A stretch of DNA of 64,000 nucleotides from positions 398,277-462,276 of the forward strand of contig MU385744.1 of assembly GCA_022497155.1 (NCBI GenBank), in the 5' to 3' direction. Source of the DNA: Whalleya microplaca (taxonomy: Eukaryota; Ascomycota; Sordariomycetes; Xylariales; Xylariaceae). Below, one piece after another: positions 33,928 to 48,623 of this stretch (the stretch's first letter is position 1; each line of letters starts with the position of its first letter). A program made the translations under genes and the position numbers. The notes beneath the pieces were generated by a model, which was not told the origin of the DNA, made no database searches, and was given only the letters and a program-made list of their open reading frames with translations.

Positions 33928-34206
33928 TCAGCCCTCCTTTTCTGTGCCGGAAGCTTCCGCAGTCGGAATCCTGGGGAAGGTCTTTCTTTCATTGCCGAGG
34001 ACAAGTCGATCGAAGAGCACGTAGGAGGTGACAAGTAGGATAGGCATAGCAATCATGGTTGCGACGTATTTGCGGGCTGCTTGCTTGTAGGCCGGGCTGT
34101 TCGGATCGATTCGTTTAGGAGCGGGCGTCTTGAGACTTCGCGGAAGATGGGTGCGCTGCGCGATAGGCGGGGATCTGGGGCCCCTTGGCTCTGGAGATGT
34201 AGCCAT
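33928..34206 (-). CDS. Small single-pass membrane protein, possibly mitochondrial (92 aa)
   Basis: A single-exon frame starting at the first ATG. The N-terminal half is rich in Pro, Arg and Ser without acidic clusters (SPEPRGPRSPPIAQRTHLPRS), compatible with a mitochondrial targeting region. PAYKQAARKYVATMIAMPIL leads into one membrane segment (residues 50-67, MIAMPILLVTSYVLFDRL), followed by a short polar tail. I recall similar small conserved fungal membrane proteins, but I do not assign a name. It is the last gene-like feature before the AT-rich block, so its promoter lies close to silenced repeats. Confidence 0.65.
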   Translation of the reverse strand: MATSPEPRGPRSPPIAQRTHLPRSLKTPAPKRIDPNSPAYKQAARKYVATMIAMPILLVTSYVLFDRLVLGNERKTFPRIPTAEASGTEKEG

Positions 34207-34523
34207 ATCAGCTCGGAGTGAGGATGACCTGATTCTTGAACGGGAGGAAGCTTTAGATTGTAGTAGAACAAGTACGCACAGTGACTCGGATCAGCATTGA
34301 GAATTTGATGGTCAAGCCACAGCAAAGCCACAAGGGGCCACCACACAGACCACATTACAGAAGTTGGACATAAGTAAATCCAGCCTCGCTTCATTAAACG
34401 AGTAAAAAAACAATAGGAGTACCTAGTGGTATTTCACCGGCGCCGAAGCTCCCACCTATTTTACACCTTTTATGTTTTTTTATAATATTAAACTAGAGTT
34501 AAGCTTAACCATTATATAGTCGC
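34207..34523. other. Intergenic stretch up to the RIP-affected block
   Basis: About 320 bases, in which base composition changes sharply to AT-rich from about 34,460. No gene is seen. Confidence 0.5.
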
Positions 34524-34764
34524 TGTCACGGCACAGGCCCTATGGGGTGCTATAAGGCCCTGTAAGCTGTAACACACCCTAGGCCCCGCACACGTAACCT
34601 GCTGGACCACATACTTAGTCAGATAGCTTAGGTAATCAAGTGAGAAGGTTTTTTTAAGTCAGGCTGTCACACAGCAATTAGCTGACCTTTTATTTCTTAC
34701 TTTATAATTTTTAATAATATATATTTATTACGTAACACGCGCCGCTTTTTTTTAAGCCGTTATA
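34524..34764 (+). repeat. Left LTR of the outer element
   Basis: 241 bp. It is less mutated than the right copy: CACAGCA here is TATAATA there, and GCTGACC here is GCTAACC there. Most differences are C/T or G/A transitions, as RIP produces. Confidence 0.8.
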
Positions 34765-35035
34765 TAATTATAAGGTTTTTTAGCGTTAAATTTAGCTAAT
34801 TCCGCTATTAAATTAATTTAACGCTTTTTTTTATTAGCGTAATTAATTAGTTACCCGTTAATCCTTTTTTTTTTTCGATCGGTAGCTTAGCTTTTTTTTT
34901 ATTAAGTGTTATAATACTTTTAGTTAGCTATACCTCTTTATATAATAGCGAGGTTTTTTTTTTAGCTCTTTAAATAGTTAGCGAAATATACCGATAATTA
35001 ATAGCTTTACCTTAAGAATTATTAATTAAATTTAC

Positions 35036-35270
35036 TCACATATAAATTACTATAGCTAGAGGCAGGGCTTTAGTATGGGTACCAATTGTATATTTACAGA
35101 TAGATAGGGAGGAAAGCTATTTCGGACTATGGAAATTGCTCAGAAAACTTAAGCCGGGTGCCCCGCCGGGCGGTAACCATTCTGCCGTGCCGTTGCCGAT
35201 TGACATACGGGAGTACGTAGCAACAGGTGGTCTGTGCACACCCTGTAAGTACGTACCTCCCGTAACTAAT
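35036..35270. repeat. GC-normal island with palindromic end, related to 49,265-49,480
   Basis: The sequence is not RIP-like although both flanks are. It starts near GCTAGAGGCA, has CCCCGCCGGGC, and ends in an inverted repeat: ACGGGAGTACGTA (35,207-35,219) against TACGTACCTCCCGT (35,250-35,263). The same order of motifs (GCTAGAGGCA, CCCCGCCGGGC, CAGGTGGTC inside a hairpin) occurs at 49,265-49,480. It is probably a short element of unknown class. Confidence 0.45.
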
Positions 35271-35333
35271 TTACTAATAGCTAGTTAAGTTAGCGATTTT
35301 TTAATATAGTCGGCGAAATCTCCCGTTAGTTAC

Positions 35334-35560
35334 TGTCTTAAGACAGGGTGTTAGGGTAAAAAAGGTGCTATTTCATGGCTTAGCTAATCGGAAATAATCG
35401 AGGCAATAAAACAAAAAAGTTACTTATAATAGTTATTAATCGAAAGGAGAAATATATTTATTGTCAGCGATAAAGCCGTCTAAACTATATATATTTTATT
35501 TAAGAGTAAAAAAAAAAAACAAGCGATATATATATATTATAATACATTAGCCCTATAACA
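35334..35560. repeat. Left LTR of the inner element
   Basis: 227 bp, TGTCTTAAGACAGGG to CCCTATAACA. It retains the CA end that has become TA in the right copy. Confidence 0.75.
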
Positions 35561-38500
35561 TCTTTTTTAAATTTTATTATAAATATCCTTATTATAAGAA
35601 AATCTAATTAATTAATATAAATGCAAAAAGCATTTACTTTATTTATTTTTTAAAAACTTTCGCCTCAAGCTTAACTGCCCTTTTTTTTTTATTTAATTCT
35701 ATATGCTTTTTAATAAACTTACGTCGTTTTATACGTTTTAATCGACTAAATTTAGCAAAAAAAAAAGTTTTTTATCGATTAATAACAGTTATACGTCTTT
35801 CGTAATTTGCCTAACTATTTTATCCCATAAAAAAAATAAGCTATAGTTATTTTTTTAACGCGGTAAATTCATTTTTTACCTATTTATATAAAATATAAGC
35901 TTTCCTATTTTAATAGGCAGCTTTTTATTATTCTTTTAAAAGAGGTTAATATTAATTAAAATTTAAAAGACTTATATAGGCTTTATATAGTTTAAACTAA
36001 CGTCGGAATATCTTTTTCGCTTAAAATAAGCTAAAGGTAGGGGTAAGCTTAAATTCGGGTTCTCGTTCTAGTTTATTAAAGCTATCGGGTTAATTAATAA
36101 CTCTATAAGCTATTATTTGCTTTATTTTCGTAATCTAGCTTTTTATTTCTCGTTTTTCGTTAATAGAATAAAGATTTTTATAAAAGCGAAAAAATATAAT
36201 AAGAAAGCAAAAAAAGCGAAAGATTAAATAAGTTACTTAAAAGCTATAACTAAACCTATTTTATTATTATATTATTTAAATAAGTTTAATATAAATAAAA
36301 GCTATATTATTTTATTAAACCTAAATTTGGCGCAGTCGATCGAAAATAGCCCGAGTTTTTTTTTTACTACAAATACTTATAGAATTAAACGAAAAAGTAA
36401 TATAAATTCTTACTAATATAACGATTAAAAAAAAGTAAAAGCTGCCTTTTTTTTAACGTTAATAGCTATAAGGTCGCGTAAATATATAAATGCCGTTAAT
36501 ATAAGAAACTAAAAATTATTTAAGATAATCCGAAAAAAAAACTGGTTATTAATTTAAGTAACCTTTTAATTAAGTTTTATAATAGTTTTAAAATAAACCT
36601 CCGTTTTAATAAGTTTTTTTTTAAAAGTAATAATACTTATTTAAATTATAGTAGCTATAAAAGTAATATCGCAATATTAATATTTATAATAAGCAAAAAA
36701 AGCATTATATAAATTTAATACTTTATTTACCTTTTATTTATTTTTATTATAATTAGAAGGGACGTTTCGATTAAAAATAACTTCAGATATTTTATCGCTT
36801 TTAATTAATAAAAAATCTGTTTTTAAGGAATCGATAATTTATTTAATCTCTTATTTTAAGTATTATAGCCTGTTTTTAGTCTAAAATTTAAGTTTATATA
36901 TTTTAATAAAAAAGCCGCGAAATTAATTAATAATATAAAAATTAATATTAGCTGCTATAACAAACGCATTAAAATCTAAAGGGGGAAGCTGCTTTTATAA
37001 AGGCGAACTAGTAGGTAAGGTTATTCTAGCCTTATATTTAGGGTTAAAATTAGCCGCAAATTTAATTTTAGCCTCGTTTTTAAATATAGCCTCAAACTTA
37101 ATATTAGCTTTCGGGGCAGGCTTAATATTTTTATAGGCCGCTTAATTAACTTTCTTATTTTTATTCCGGTTCTTATATTTATTTTTCTTTTTTTAGGTAA
37201 CTTTTTAAGCTATAATAGCTATAACGATATTTTAATATATAAAAAATAAGGTTTAAGGTATAATATTATAGCGATAGGCTAATATAAGGCTATAAAAAAA
37301 CTTAACTAATTAATTAAAAATAATAAAAAGAGAGGGCAAAAAATTAACAGGTAGTTAAATAAGAGTTATTAATAAATTAATATAAAAAAAACTTTTTTAC
37401 GCCAGGTTTTAGTTTATAATAAATAAAAGTAAGTTAGAAAGTTTTTTTTATTTTTAATTAGTCGTTTAAACTTGTAATAAACTAGATATTAAATATAGTA
37501 AAATATTTAGGTCGTTATTACTAATTTTAAAAGTCGGCTTACTCGATCTAGCCTTAATACGCTTTCTAGGCTACTTATTATATCCTTTATTTATTTTATC
37601 CTTATATTTTATACCTTTTTTTCCCTTTAATAATTACTAATTTAATTATTTATTTTCTGTTTTTATTTTATAGTATTTACTTAATTAATTATTTATAGTT
37701 ATATCGTAAGGCTTATTATTATATAAAGGGCAAAAAAGAAAAAAGGAAATTTCTTTTATTAAGTTTTTACGTAAATCGTCCATTTCCCTTTTTTTTATAA
37801 AAAGTCTTACGTTTAGGAATTAAATCTTTTGTTATAATAGCGTAAATCGAGAGTTAAATAATTTTAAACGCTTTTATCGGATTATAATAGTTTATTAAAA
37901 TCTAATAAATATTTAAGACGAAACATATATCGGTAATCCTTTTTTTAAAATTCGTAAAGTAGGTATTAAGCTCCCGCTATTTAATTAAGTAAAATCTTAT
38001 TAAAATAACCCTAATTTCCGTAATTTTTTTTCTCGACTTCTTTATTTTGCTTTATTTTATTATCGCTTCTTTTCTAAAATAAGTAAATCGGCTATATAAA
38101 TAATTAAAAACTTTTGTCGTTTTTTTTTCTATCGATTTATACTTTAGCGTTAAGCTTTTTTTGCGTTTTAGGTCTGCCGTTTTTAAATAATCGAAAACTT
38201 TTAGCTCGATAGTAAAAAATGTTAATCGCGTCCCTAATCTTTATTTTAACATTAAATCTAGTTGCCTTAATTTAAAAACTAGTAAAAATAAGCTGCTTTT
38301 ATTTTAAAAGAATAATATAAGCCGCTACTTTTTAAAAGCTAATATAATAGATAAGTTTATCCGGATAAATTTCTTCCCTATCTAACGTATATAATTTTTA
38401 TTAATTAATATAAAATAATTCGACTAGTAGAAATTAGACTTTTTAATAGTTTTAGAAAAAGCCGGTATTATATTTAGGAATTTATAGTATCGAAGTTTTA

Positions 38501-41500
38501 TCGTAAAAGTTAAATATAAAAGCCTACCTTAAAATATATTAAATATTTTAAGATAATAAAATACCCCCTCGATTAACGACATTTTTTTTTAGTCGAGATT
38601 TACGAAACTAACCCTATTAATAACTTAATGTTTCGTTTAATCGAAAATTACCGTATATAATTTGGAGTTTTTATTTAAAAATATAGTATTTATAATAAAG
38701 TCTTTTGCCGGCTTTACGAGAATCGGTTCGTTAGTTTTAAGGACGGGCGCTATAATAAAATATAGCTATTCTATAAATGTCGATTAATAAAAGGCTAGTT
38801 TAGGGGTTTATATAGAAATTATATAGTCGGTATTTAAATAAATAAATATTTGTTCCGGAATAAAAAATATATATATTTAAAAACTTGTTAATCGAAAAAT
38901 CCTTTACTTAATAGCGATATTAATTATAACAATTTTACTTTAATAAGTTATTTTTAAAGTAATATATATCTGGGCTAAATTATTAAGGAAATCCGTCCTT
39001 TTTTATTAAAATCGTAAGCGGCTTTATTTATAGCTTATAATAGCTTCTTTTATTTAATTAATGTTATATACTAAAGTTTGCGTCTATATTTTTTAATTTA
39101 AGCTTCTTTTTTTTTATTATTTTTTTATATCTGCCGTAATTTTATAAAACCTTATTTTTATAAAATGTTAATTTATATAAAACGTAAAAAAAAATAATCC
39201 AATCTGTTAATATTATTCCTTTAATACTCGATTATAGGTTTTTCGCTCCGCTAATAATATTTTAGGTAGTTTAATTTTAACTATCCTTTTAAATATTTTA
39301 TCTTTTATAATCTTTTAATCTTTATTAGGCTCGACTTTTTTAGTCTAGCTATAAGTTACCGGGCCTTTTTATATATTTTTATTTTAATATATTATATTAT
39401 TGTCTGTTAGTTTAGCGTTTTTATAATTATCTCTTACTTTATTATAGCTACTTAACTAATAGTTATTATAAAGCTTGCTAAATTCCTAATACCTTTTTAT
39501 ATCTCGAATAAATCTTTTTAGCCGATTAAAAGAAAATACTCCTTATAATATTACCCCGTCTAATTTTTTAAAAAAAAACCTGTTTTATTTTTGTTTTTTT
39601 ATAATTCGATAGGGCTTAGTCTACTTATATTTTAGCTTTTTGTTTTTAGATATATCGATATTCCGTATTATATTATAGAGTAAAATTAAGCTGTCTTATT
39701 TTAATAGTTCTAACCGTTTTTTTAAGAGGTATTATCGATTATTTCGTTCCGCCGCTTTTTTTTATTTTTTTATTAAGATCTATGCCACTTTCGCGACATT
39801 TTCGTCCTATTTTTTAAATATTTTTACTTTTTTAGTAATAAGATTTTCCCTATTATAAATATCCGACTAATTAAAGACTTGCTAAAATAGTAAAACTATT
39901 TCGATTAGTATAATAGGTTTTTTACTATAAACTAGTTTGTATAATATAAATTTATATTTTTATATAAACGTTCGATTAGCTTAAAATATAGCTTTAAGTT
40001 TTTTAACCTATAATTTACTAATTTTTTCCGTTATATATATAAAAGATCTTATAATCGGTCGATAGCTTACCTTTATTTATTTTTATGTCTGAAAGTAATA
40101 TATAGGTCCGATTTATATTTTAATACCCAGCTGTATAATACTTTTAACTACTTCTGTTTTATTTTTTAAGCCTTTATTATATTTAATTATTATAGGGATA
40201 CTATAGTTAGTATAAATATAGTTTTAGAGAAATTTCTATATTTTAATTACTGTAATATTTTTTAGTGCTTTAGCTTTAGGCTACTTTAATAGCTTATCCT
40301 TTATTTCGATAGTAACCGAATATCTATTATCGTTCGGGAAAAACTAAATATTAATAATCTAAATAGTTAATAACTGTTTTAGCATTAAAAAAAGTCCTTA
40401 ATTTTTAAATCGTCTATCCGTAAAAGGCTAGCATTTTAGGTAATACTTAATAACAATCTGGATCTTTTAATATATCCCTTTTTAATAATAAAATTTAACT
40501 ATTTTATTATAAATCGATTCTCGTTCTCGATATATTTTAATTTTCGAGTGACAATTTTTAATAATATATTTTCGTTAATTAATATTGTTAATAATACGCC
40601 GTTAGTTATATTTTTTATAAGGTTTCCGCTACAAAATTCCCTTTTAAATTACGTACTTAATAGCCTTATTCCGGAAGCTTACTTTTATACGATATTATTT
40701 CGTTATATTAAAATTTTTTAATTAATTAAGTAGCTTTAAGGTACTAAAATATATTATAATTTTTTAGGAAGCTTTAAACTAGCTTTCTAACAAGTATAAA
40801 ATAATAAATAGTAAAAAAAATTCCGGTATTTTATATATTAGTTTATTTAATCGAGGTATTTTTATTATAAAGACGTTAAATTAGATATTAATAAAGTTGT
40901 CGACTTTTTTTTTCTATTAATTATCTAGCTTATCGGATAGCTTTAATAATTTGTATAATAAACTATCCGCTATTTAATATCGTTTCTTAAAAATATGCCT
41001 TATTTCGAAATCAAATATTTTAATAAAAGCTATTTACTGGGTTAATGCTGCATTAAATAAGTTAGAAAATCTATTATTTAATTAAGCGATTAAAATTTTA
41101 GTATTAGTTTCGAAAATAAATTTTATGCCGTAAAAGTAATTTTGTAGTTGTCGAAAAGACTTAATTACCCCGAGGTATTTTTATTTCGTAATATTGTAAT
41201 TAAGTTCTAGCTTTTTTTATATACCAGATTTAAATTTTGCAAGTCGAATATATCTATTAATTTCCTGTCCTAATATATACCTTTATTTAATACCTAACGT
41301 ATTAATTTTAAGCTAAATAATATATCTATTTATATAATCGAGCGTAATTAAATAAGGTATATTAATTAACGCTATTTTAAATTTATTTATAACTTATTAT
41401 TACTTTATTTCCTACTCCTAATTTACGTTTTTCCGGAAAAGTTTTATCAGTAATAAAATAATTAACGTATAATATATAATCTATATACGATAATAAACTA

Positions 41501-44500
41501 TAACTTTTAAAAATGCCCGCACTTTAAAAACATTATTATAAAATACCTATTCCGTAATTTTAATAACTTTAGCCTAATTAAAAGAACGACTATTAGTACT
41601 ACATAAATAGCCGATAATAACGGCAGCATTTTTATACCAATCGCTTTTTTCCGCATTAGCTATAACTTTTATTAGTTTAAAATTAAATAAAACATTATTA
41701 ATATTTTTTAAATATTTATAAATAAATCGTTTTATTTCTAATGCGATTTTTTAATTACTGTATTTCGTTTTTAGCCCTTTAACACTAACATTATTAAAAA
41801 ATAGCTTATATTTATCGGGTATAAAATCGAATAAAATCCGGGTAATAATATGTAAAAACTATATTACCGAATTAGTCCTTTCTTATAATAAAGTCGTTAT
41901 CCGGAAAAGCCCGATCGGTGTCGAAAATATAATGTAATTTTTATTAAATATAGATAATAATATTTGATTATATTCTAAAAAAAAATCTACTATAGAAATT
42001 ATTGCCCGCATAATAAATTCCTCCGCAAATTTGTTACAATTACTCGGAAAAAAGGCATCTTATATTTATATAGCGTTTAGTTTTATAGCCGAGTTAATTA
42101 ACCGAAAGCTTTTATTTTTTTTTTAACTATAAATTAGGTATTGCGGTATAAAGTATAAAATTCTTCCAATATTTTATTTTTAAATTAATTCCGTAAAATA
42201 TTTAAGACCCGTATTTTTAGTAGCGCTAAAATAGAAATTAATTTAGCTTATTATATATTATATAATATTATTTTAATTTTATATAAAAAAAATATTTCTT
42301 CCCTAATTTGGCCGATTTTTATAAAGTCTTAAGCTAGTGTTATTTTTTATCGATAAAAAATCTTAATTAGTATTACTTTTTTTTAATCTGTAAACTTTAT
42401 ATTTAATAGTTTTATTTTAATAATATTTAGGCGTTTTTTTGTTAATTTAATATTTTATAACGCAGAAGCGAAACGTAAAATAATACTTTTATATTTTTTA
42501 TTTATTTTAAATATATTTTAGGGTTCGAAATTTGGCTTTATACTTTAGAATATCGTTTGTTTTTAATTAATCGATTTTAAAAAAACTATATTATTCGATT
42601 TAGCATTATTGATTGGGTAAATTTTTTGTATTTTTAGTTTATATATTATATATAGCTTAATTTTGTTTTTTATAACATTTTTTTATAATATAATATTAAA
42701 TGTCGCATTACTTATTTAAATTTTTTTCTAATAGTTTTTTATAATAGGCCTAATAAATAATTATTAGATAGCGAGGCTTATATTTAATTGCTATTTTAAA
42801 ATATTTTATTAATAGTAATTTTTATTTATTTATTAACTTATTTTAAACTTAAATTATTTTAAATTACACTTTTAAATTTCGCTAGATTTATTATTGCCGT
42901 AATATTTTAAAGCTTTTATTTATTATTAACCTAACCCTTAATATCGGTAATTATTAGTTTTCCGAAAAATTAACGACGTCGGCTAGGGTTCGCTTAGCTG
43001 GCTTATTATATATAAAGGGTACTATAATTTTAATACTTCCGAAAAATATCGAAACTATTAATAAGCCTTTTTTAGGGTAAATTATTATATGCGATTAAAA
43101 AATAAAATTAAAGCCGAGAAGTAACGGAAATGCGGCTTTAAAATCTCTAACTATATAAATCGGTAGCGGCAAGCTATAGTTTGCTAACTATATAAGTTTT
43201 TCGATTAAGCTAAAACTTTTAATTCTATTATTTATTAATATATTAAAACCGAATTACGTAATTTTAGTTTTTCGCATAAATATCTAATGTTTAAAAACGT
43301 ATAATTATATAATAATATTTAATTAAATACCCGTATTAATAACTATAATAATTAAGTCCTTATATTTTTTAAAGCTAATCTTTATAGTCAATCGGGATAA
43401 TAATTAGATATATATTTTAATATCCCGGATAAATACCGGCAAAAATACTATAATAATTTAGGTAGCGTTACCGGGTACTATAAAAACATTATTAATCGAT
43501 ATATTTATAAGGCTATTTTAAAATTTATTAGGCATAAAGACTAACTATAATATATTTAATATAAAATTAAACTAAAATTGTTATTTTTATTATTACTAAT
43601 TAATTATTTTAGCTAAAAAGATATAAATCGTCTTATAAAGTTTTCGACTTATCTTACCCACTTTATCGAATAGGTATTAAAATAATACTTTATTAAATCC
43701 CGTATAATATTTAATTAAATTATTTCATAAAACTTTAAATCTTTTTACTGCATTTTTAAAAATCCTCTTTTTTTAATATTCCGAAATTAAAGCTAAGGCT
43801 AATTAATCAGATATAATACTTTCTGGTATATTAGCCTAGGTTTATTTCGGCGTTTCTAAAACTGTTAAAAGTGGAAAGTTTAGCTTTAATAATACTTTAT
43901 CGATCGTCCTTTTTACGGATATACTACCGTCTATATTTTTATGTCTTTTTAATACTAAAACGTCAATTTTATTTTTACCTTTATACTAAAACAGCTTAAT
44001 TACTACTTTATATATAGAATTCCCGCTTTTATTAATAATTAGTTCCTTCCAGAAGTAATTTTACAGGTTTATAGGTTTATAAAAAGTGTTACTTTTTGGG
44101 CCTTTTATCTTAATATTATTAACTTTCAAATTTATAACTAATATCGTTTCCGGATTATAATTTTATAAATTAGCCGTTAATCGAGTAAAATTATAGTTTT
44201 ATTTAAATTTTATATCCTTTTCGATCTTGCTATACTTATAAAAATAGTAATAAATTAATTTCCGAATTTAAATATCGCATACCCTTATTTCGTATAAAAA
44301 TCGTAAATAAGCTTAAATAATACCTTTTTTATTTATTTTACTTTCGGTAATTATATATTTAAAAAATAAGATATTCCTAATTTCGGGAATAGCTTAAAAA
44401 CTTCCGACAAAATATCCCTTAAGTTAATTATTATATCGCATTATGTCGTTACGGCTTAATAACGCTATTAGGGAGTAGGTAGTAAAAAAATAGCTTAGTT

Positions 44501-46587
44501 TTTTACAGAAAAAATAAGTATTTTAATTATACCTTTAAAATAATATCGGTTATAATATATACCGATTATTTTAATCTTATTGGCTATTATATTTTTTATA
44601 TTTTTTTTTTCTATTTAAAAACCTGGCGTAATAAATATTAAAAGATATATCTCCTGCTTTACGTTTTTAAATATTTTGCCAAATAAAAATTTCTCCTTAT
44701 AAGGTGTAATATTTTAACTTTAGTAATATTAATCGAAATTTTTTTATAAATATAGTAAGATTTTTATTAGCTTTAAACTATATAATAAATATCTATTTTA
44801 TAAACTTAATTAGATCTTTTATTTCGTTTAACTAAAAAAATAAAGTCTTTTTTTTAAAAATAACCTTAAGTTACTTTAGGCTTATTAATAATAAACGGAA
44901 CCGAACCAAATGTTAATAATTAACTGAGTTATTTTTATACGGTCGATTAAGTAAAACCTGTCAGATATTACGGCTATTATAATTTATTAAGCCGATTATA
45001 ATATCTGTTTATATATATATAACGTTTTAGGCTTTTTTATAATCTAGTTCGAAAAGCTCGTTATATAATTTCGAGTAAAACTATATAATCCGTTTAATAA
45101 CCTTTTAATCGATTTTTTGCTATAGACTACTAATAAAAATGGCGTTTTATTTTTTAATTTTTTTTTATTTCCGGACGTCCTTTACCCGAACCGAATAATC
45201 TAAAGTATAATAATAAATTTTTATCGGTCCGAATAATTTATTACCTTCCTTTAGGTTTTTTAATCGTTTTATAAAGGTTTTTGTTTATTTTAAGTTACCA
45301 ATTTTGAAATATCGCTTTAAAATTACTTTTGCCTCTTTCTAAATAATAATATTTTCTAATAAAGTTTCGATTTATCGCTTATTTATTTGGTTATCCGTTT
45401 AATATAGTATTTCCCTAATTTTAATATTATTTTCTAAGCTATATCTATCGAATATATACGTTATATTTTCGATTTAATTTATAACATTATTTCTATCGAA
45501 TAAAAGCTATAAGTAGTTTCGAAAATCTAGTAACGTAACTGTTACTATAAACCTAGTTTTTCCGGTTATAATAAATCGTTTTTAATTAAAAGCTATATTT
45601 TAATCCGTAAGCTTTTTATCGAGTTATATATCTTTTGTTATACTAAAAAATAAAGCCTTTTAGCTAGTTACTTTTAATTAAGTATTTTAATTATATAATA
45701 CCGAGTCTCCTTTATTTTAATAATATTTTTAATTAGTAATAAAGTTAATAACTCCTTAATTATCGGTTAGTTTAAGAGATTTTTTTTTAGCTATATTTAA
45801 TATAGTTTAAAATGTCTTATTATTTAACTATCTTAATTCTTTAGTTATACTTAATTTTAGGGAAATATATTTTATTTCTTTTAATTATATTAGGTTATAA
45901 TTTTTTAATACTCTAGATATAAAATTACAGCTGTTCTTTAGGACGCTAATAATAGCTTTAAAAATTAGGAAACTTTTAAAAAAAATCTCGATAATAAGTT
46001 ACTAACCTAGCTATTATATTACACTAATTAATTAATTGCATAATAAAATTACCTATAAGCTAGTTAAAAGCTCGGATATTATTCTTGTTACCCATATTTC
46101 ACCCTGGTCTACTTTATAAGTCTAAACCGTAATACGCTTTCGTACATTATTTGCTATATATTTTATAATTTCCTAATCCTTCCCAATCTTTCGTGCTACT
46201 GATTTTTTTATATTTAATTTGCTTTATTAAAACTTATATTTCTTTATATTTTTGTATTATTATATTCTCGTATTTTTTATACTTTATATTTTTTATATTT
46301 TTATATCTTTATATTATTAGTTTATTAATATATATTATAAGTCTTTTATAAGTTTTTTTATTAATCTATTCATTTTTAGCATTACTTTTTTATTTTAAAT
46401 AATCGTTTACTGTTAGTTCTTTTTTTTAGTCAGTGCTTTTTTTTTATAAGTTCGGTTAGTTTAATAGTTTTAAGGGTTTTATTAAAGTCCTTTTTTTTAG
46501 TTTTATCTTACTGCTGCTTTTATTTGGACTGTTTTTCTCGATTAATTAAAAAGGCGAAGAAGTTAAAGCCTATCCGGAAAAGCTAAA

Positions 46588-46815
46588 TGTTTTAAAACAG
46601 GATATCGGGGTAAAGGAGGTGCTATTTTATAGCTTAGCTGATCGGAAATAATCGAGGCAATAAAACAAAAAAATCACTTATAACAGCTATTAATCGAAAG
46701 GAAAAATGTATCTATTATCGGCGACAAAGCCGTCTAAGCTATATATATTTTATCTGAAAGTAAAAAAAAAAAAACAAGCGATATATATATGCCACGGCAC
46801 ACTAGCCCTATAATA
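46588..46815. repeat. Right LTR of the inner element
   Basis: 228 bp, TGTTTTAAAACAGGA to CCCTATAATA. The core AATCGAGGCAATAAAAC is identical in both LTRs. Confidence 0.75.
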
Positions 46816-48623
46816 TTACTTTTTATTTTTACGTTATTACTTTTATATATTTAGCAAGCTAGCTTTTTTATAGCAGGATATACTTAAGACTTTAATTAAC
46901 CCCGTTATAATTAGTACTTAATTTAGTCCGGTTTATATTATATGTCGGATATTTTTTTTTTTTTCCCTTAATCGATATGTTGATTTTCCGGCGATTTAGG
47001 GAATATTTTCTTTCTTTATTTGATTTTTCGACCTGGTTTATGCGAACGTAAGGCCGAAAATTCGTCTTTTTTTTTTATAGCGGCAATAACCTTTATTAGC
47101 AGCAATAAGTTTAACGCCGCTCTTTAAGCCTTATATATTAAACTTACTTTTAAATTTAATACTTATATCGGCGCGTTAAAAGCTAATTACGAAAGCTACG
47201 TTTAGCAGTTTTAAACCGATAAAACCTTTATTAAATTTAAACTCGGTATTATAAAAATTACTTACGGTGCCTTATTATTTAAATAGCCACGCCTTTAATT
47301 AGTTCTCCTAAATTTTCTTACCTTATTAAGCCCGTCAGACTTTAATATATAGATTCTTTAAATCGCCGGCAAATTAAAAATCGATAGCGAAATAATCGGA
47401 TTAACTTAAGCTAAGTTTTATTATATATACGCTTATCTCGAGCTTAAGGTATAATATATCGTCCTTTTTATTATAGCTTACGTATAAAAAAGCGGCGTTT
47501 GGAATTACTAAATTATTTTAAATACTTTAAAATTAATTTACGCCGATTTAAATAAAGCTACGCGAGCGGCAGCTAAGTTTCGATTTATTATATAAAGTTT
47601 TAATAAATTTATTTATACCTTTTTAATATAATAACACCGATAAACCTAAGAGGCTAGTAAAATAAACCTTTTTAAAAAGTACCGGATTAATTATTTATGT
47701 TATACCGTAAATAATAAACTAAAATAAAAGCTTTTTAAAAGAGATTTAATATCGAATATTTATAACAAATTTGTCTTATAGCTTTACCGGCAGTCAGGCT
47801 TTTATGTCTCGGCTTCCCGTAATTTTAGTGCTATAGATATTTTTGTTAGCATTATTTACGTATATATTACTAAAGCCGAAACCGAAGTTTAAATAGCGTC
47901 CGAAAATACCTTTAAAAAAGGTGCTTAGCTACTTAAAATTGCGTTATTTTAAACTCCCGATAGCCCGATAGCTATATTTAATACTTATAAGAAATGTCGT
48001 ATTAAAAAGCGTTTTTAGTAGTGTTAATGTTATAGCGATATAACTTACGATATTATAAAATGCCCGTTATTATTATATAAATCGAACTTCCGCAAATTAC
48101 TCGCCGATAACGAGGATATAAAATAAATTATAATAGCTATATATATAATGGGCTGTGCCGTAGTGGGGAATATCGGCGATCATAAGCCGATATAGCAGCA
48201 TAGCTCTCGAGAGCTAGTATAAATGCTTACAAGCTATGCCGATATACCTTCTTGATTTTCTTTTCTTTTTTAGTTAGAAAATAAACACTTATTTGGCATT
48301 ATAAAATTACATTTTAGCGTGACGGCCTTTCATAATATAGTAGTAAGTGTGTGGCTTTATAGTGGTCGATATTAAATAATCGTAAAAAAATATAATAAAT
48401 TAATAAAATCCTTTTAAAAGATTTAATTTTTAAAATTTTAACAAGTTTATTTAATGCTAATATTAAGTTTTATATAATTTATATAGATTAAGATATAAGG
48501 GTTAAATAAAGTCGAAAAATTATTTTTTAAAAGCAGTAATAATTAGGTTAATTTTTATATATATTAGGTGTGCTATAAGCTAGCTATTATTAGCTATTAT
48601 ATATAGTAGATTTAAGGGGATAA

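Larger units (their letters stand above)
35334..46815. mobile_element. Inner LTR retroelement, RIP-degraded, nested in the outer one
   Basis: Direct LTRs lie at 35,334-35,560 (227 bp) and 46,588-46,815 (228 bp), offset 11,254 bp, with one base difference in an A run. Both start TGT(C/T)TTAA and end CCCTATAA(C/T)A. The 4-bp sequence TTAC precedes the left LTR (35,330-35,333) and follows the right (46,816-46,819). LTR mismatches are again mostly transitions. The interior (about 11 kb) is extremely AT-rich. CpA and TpG are scarce while CpG persists, and every frame is full of stops, so no gag, integrase or reverse transcriptase could be identified and orientation is open. The size suggests a full-length autonomous element, or further nesting. 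Confidence 0.7.

Noticed and set aside
41470..41510. Minus-strand reading resembling a reverse transcriptase Y-x-D-D box in the inner element
   Set aside because: The downstream residues do not follow any reverse transcriptase pattern, and AT-rich sequence easily yields such strings.
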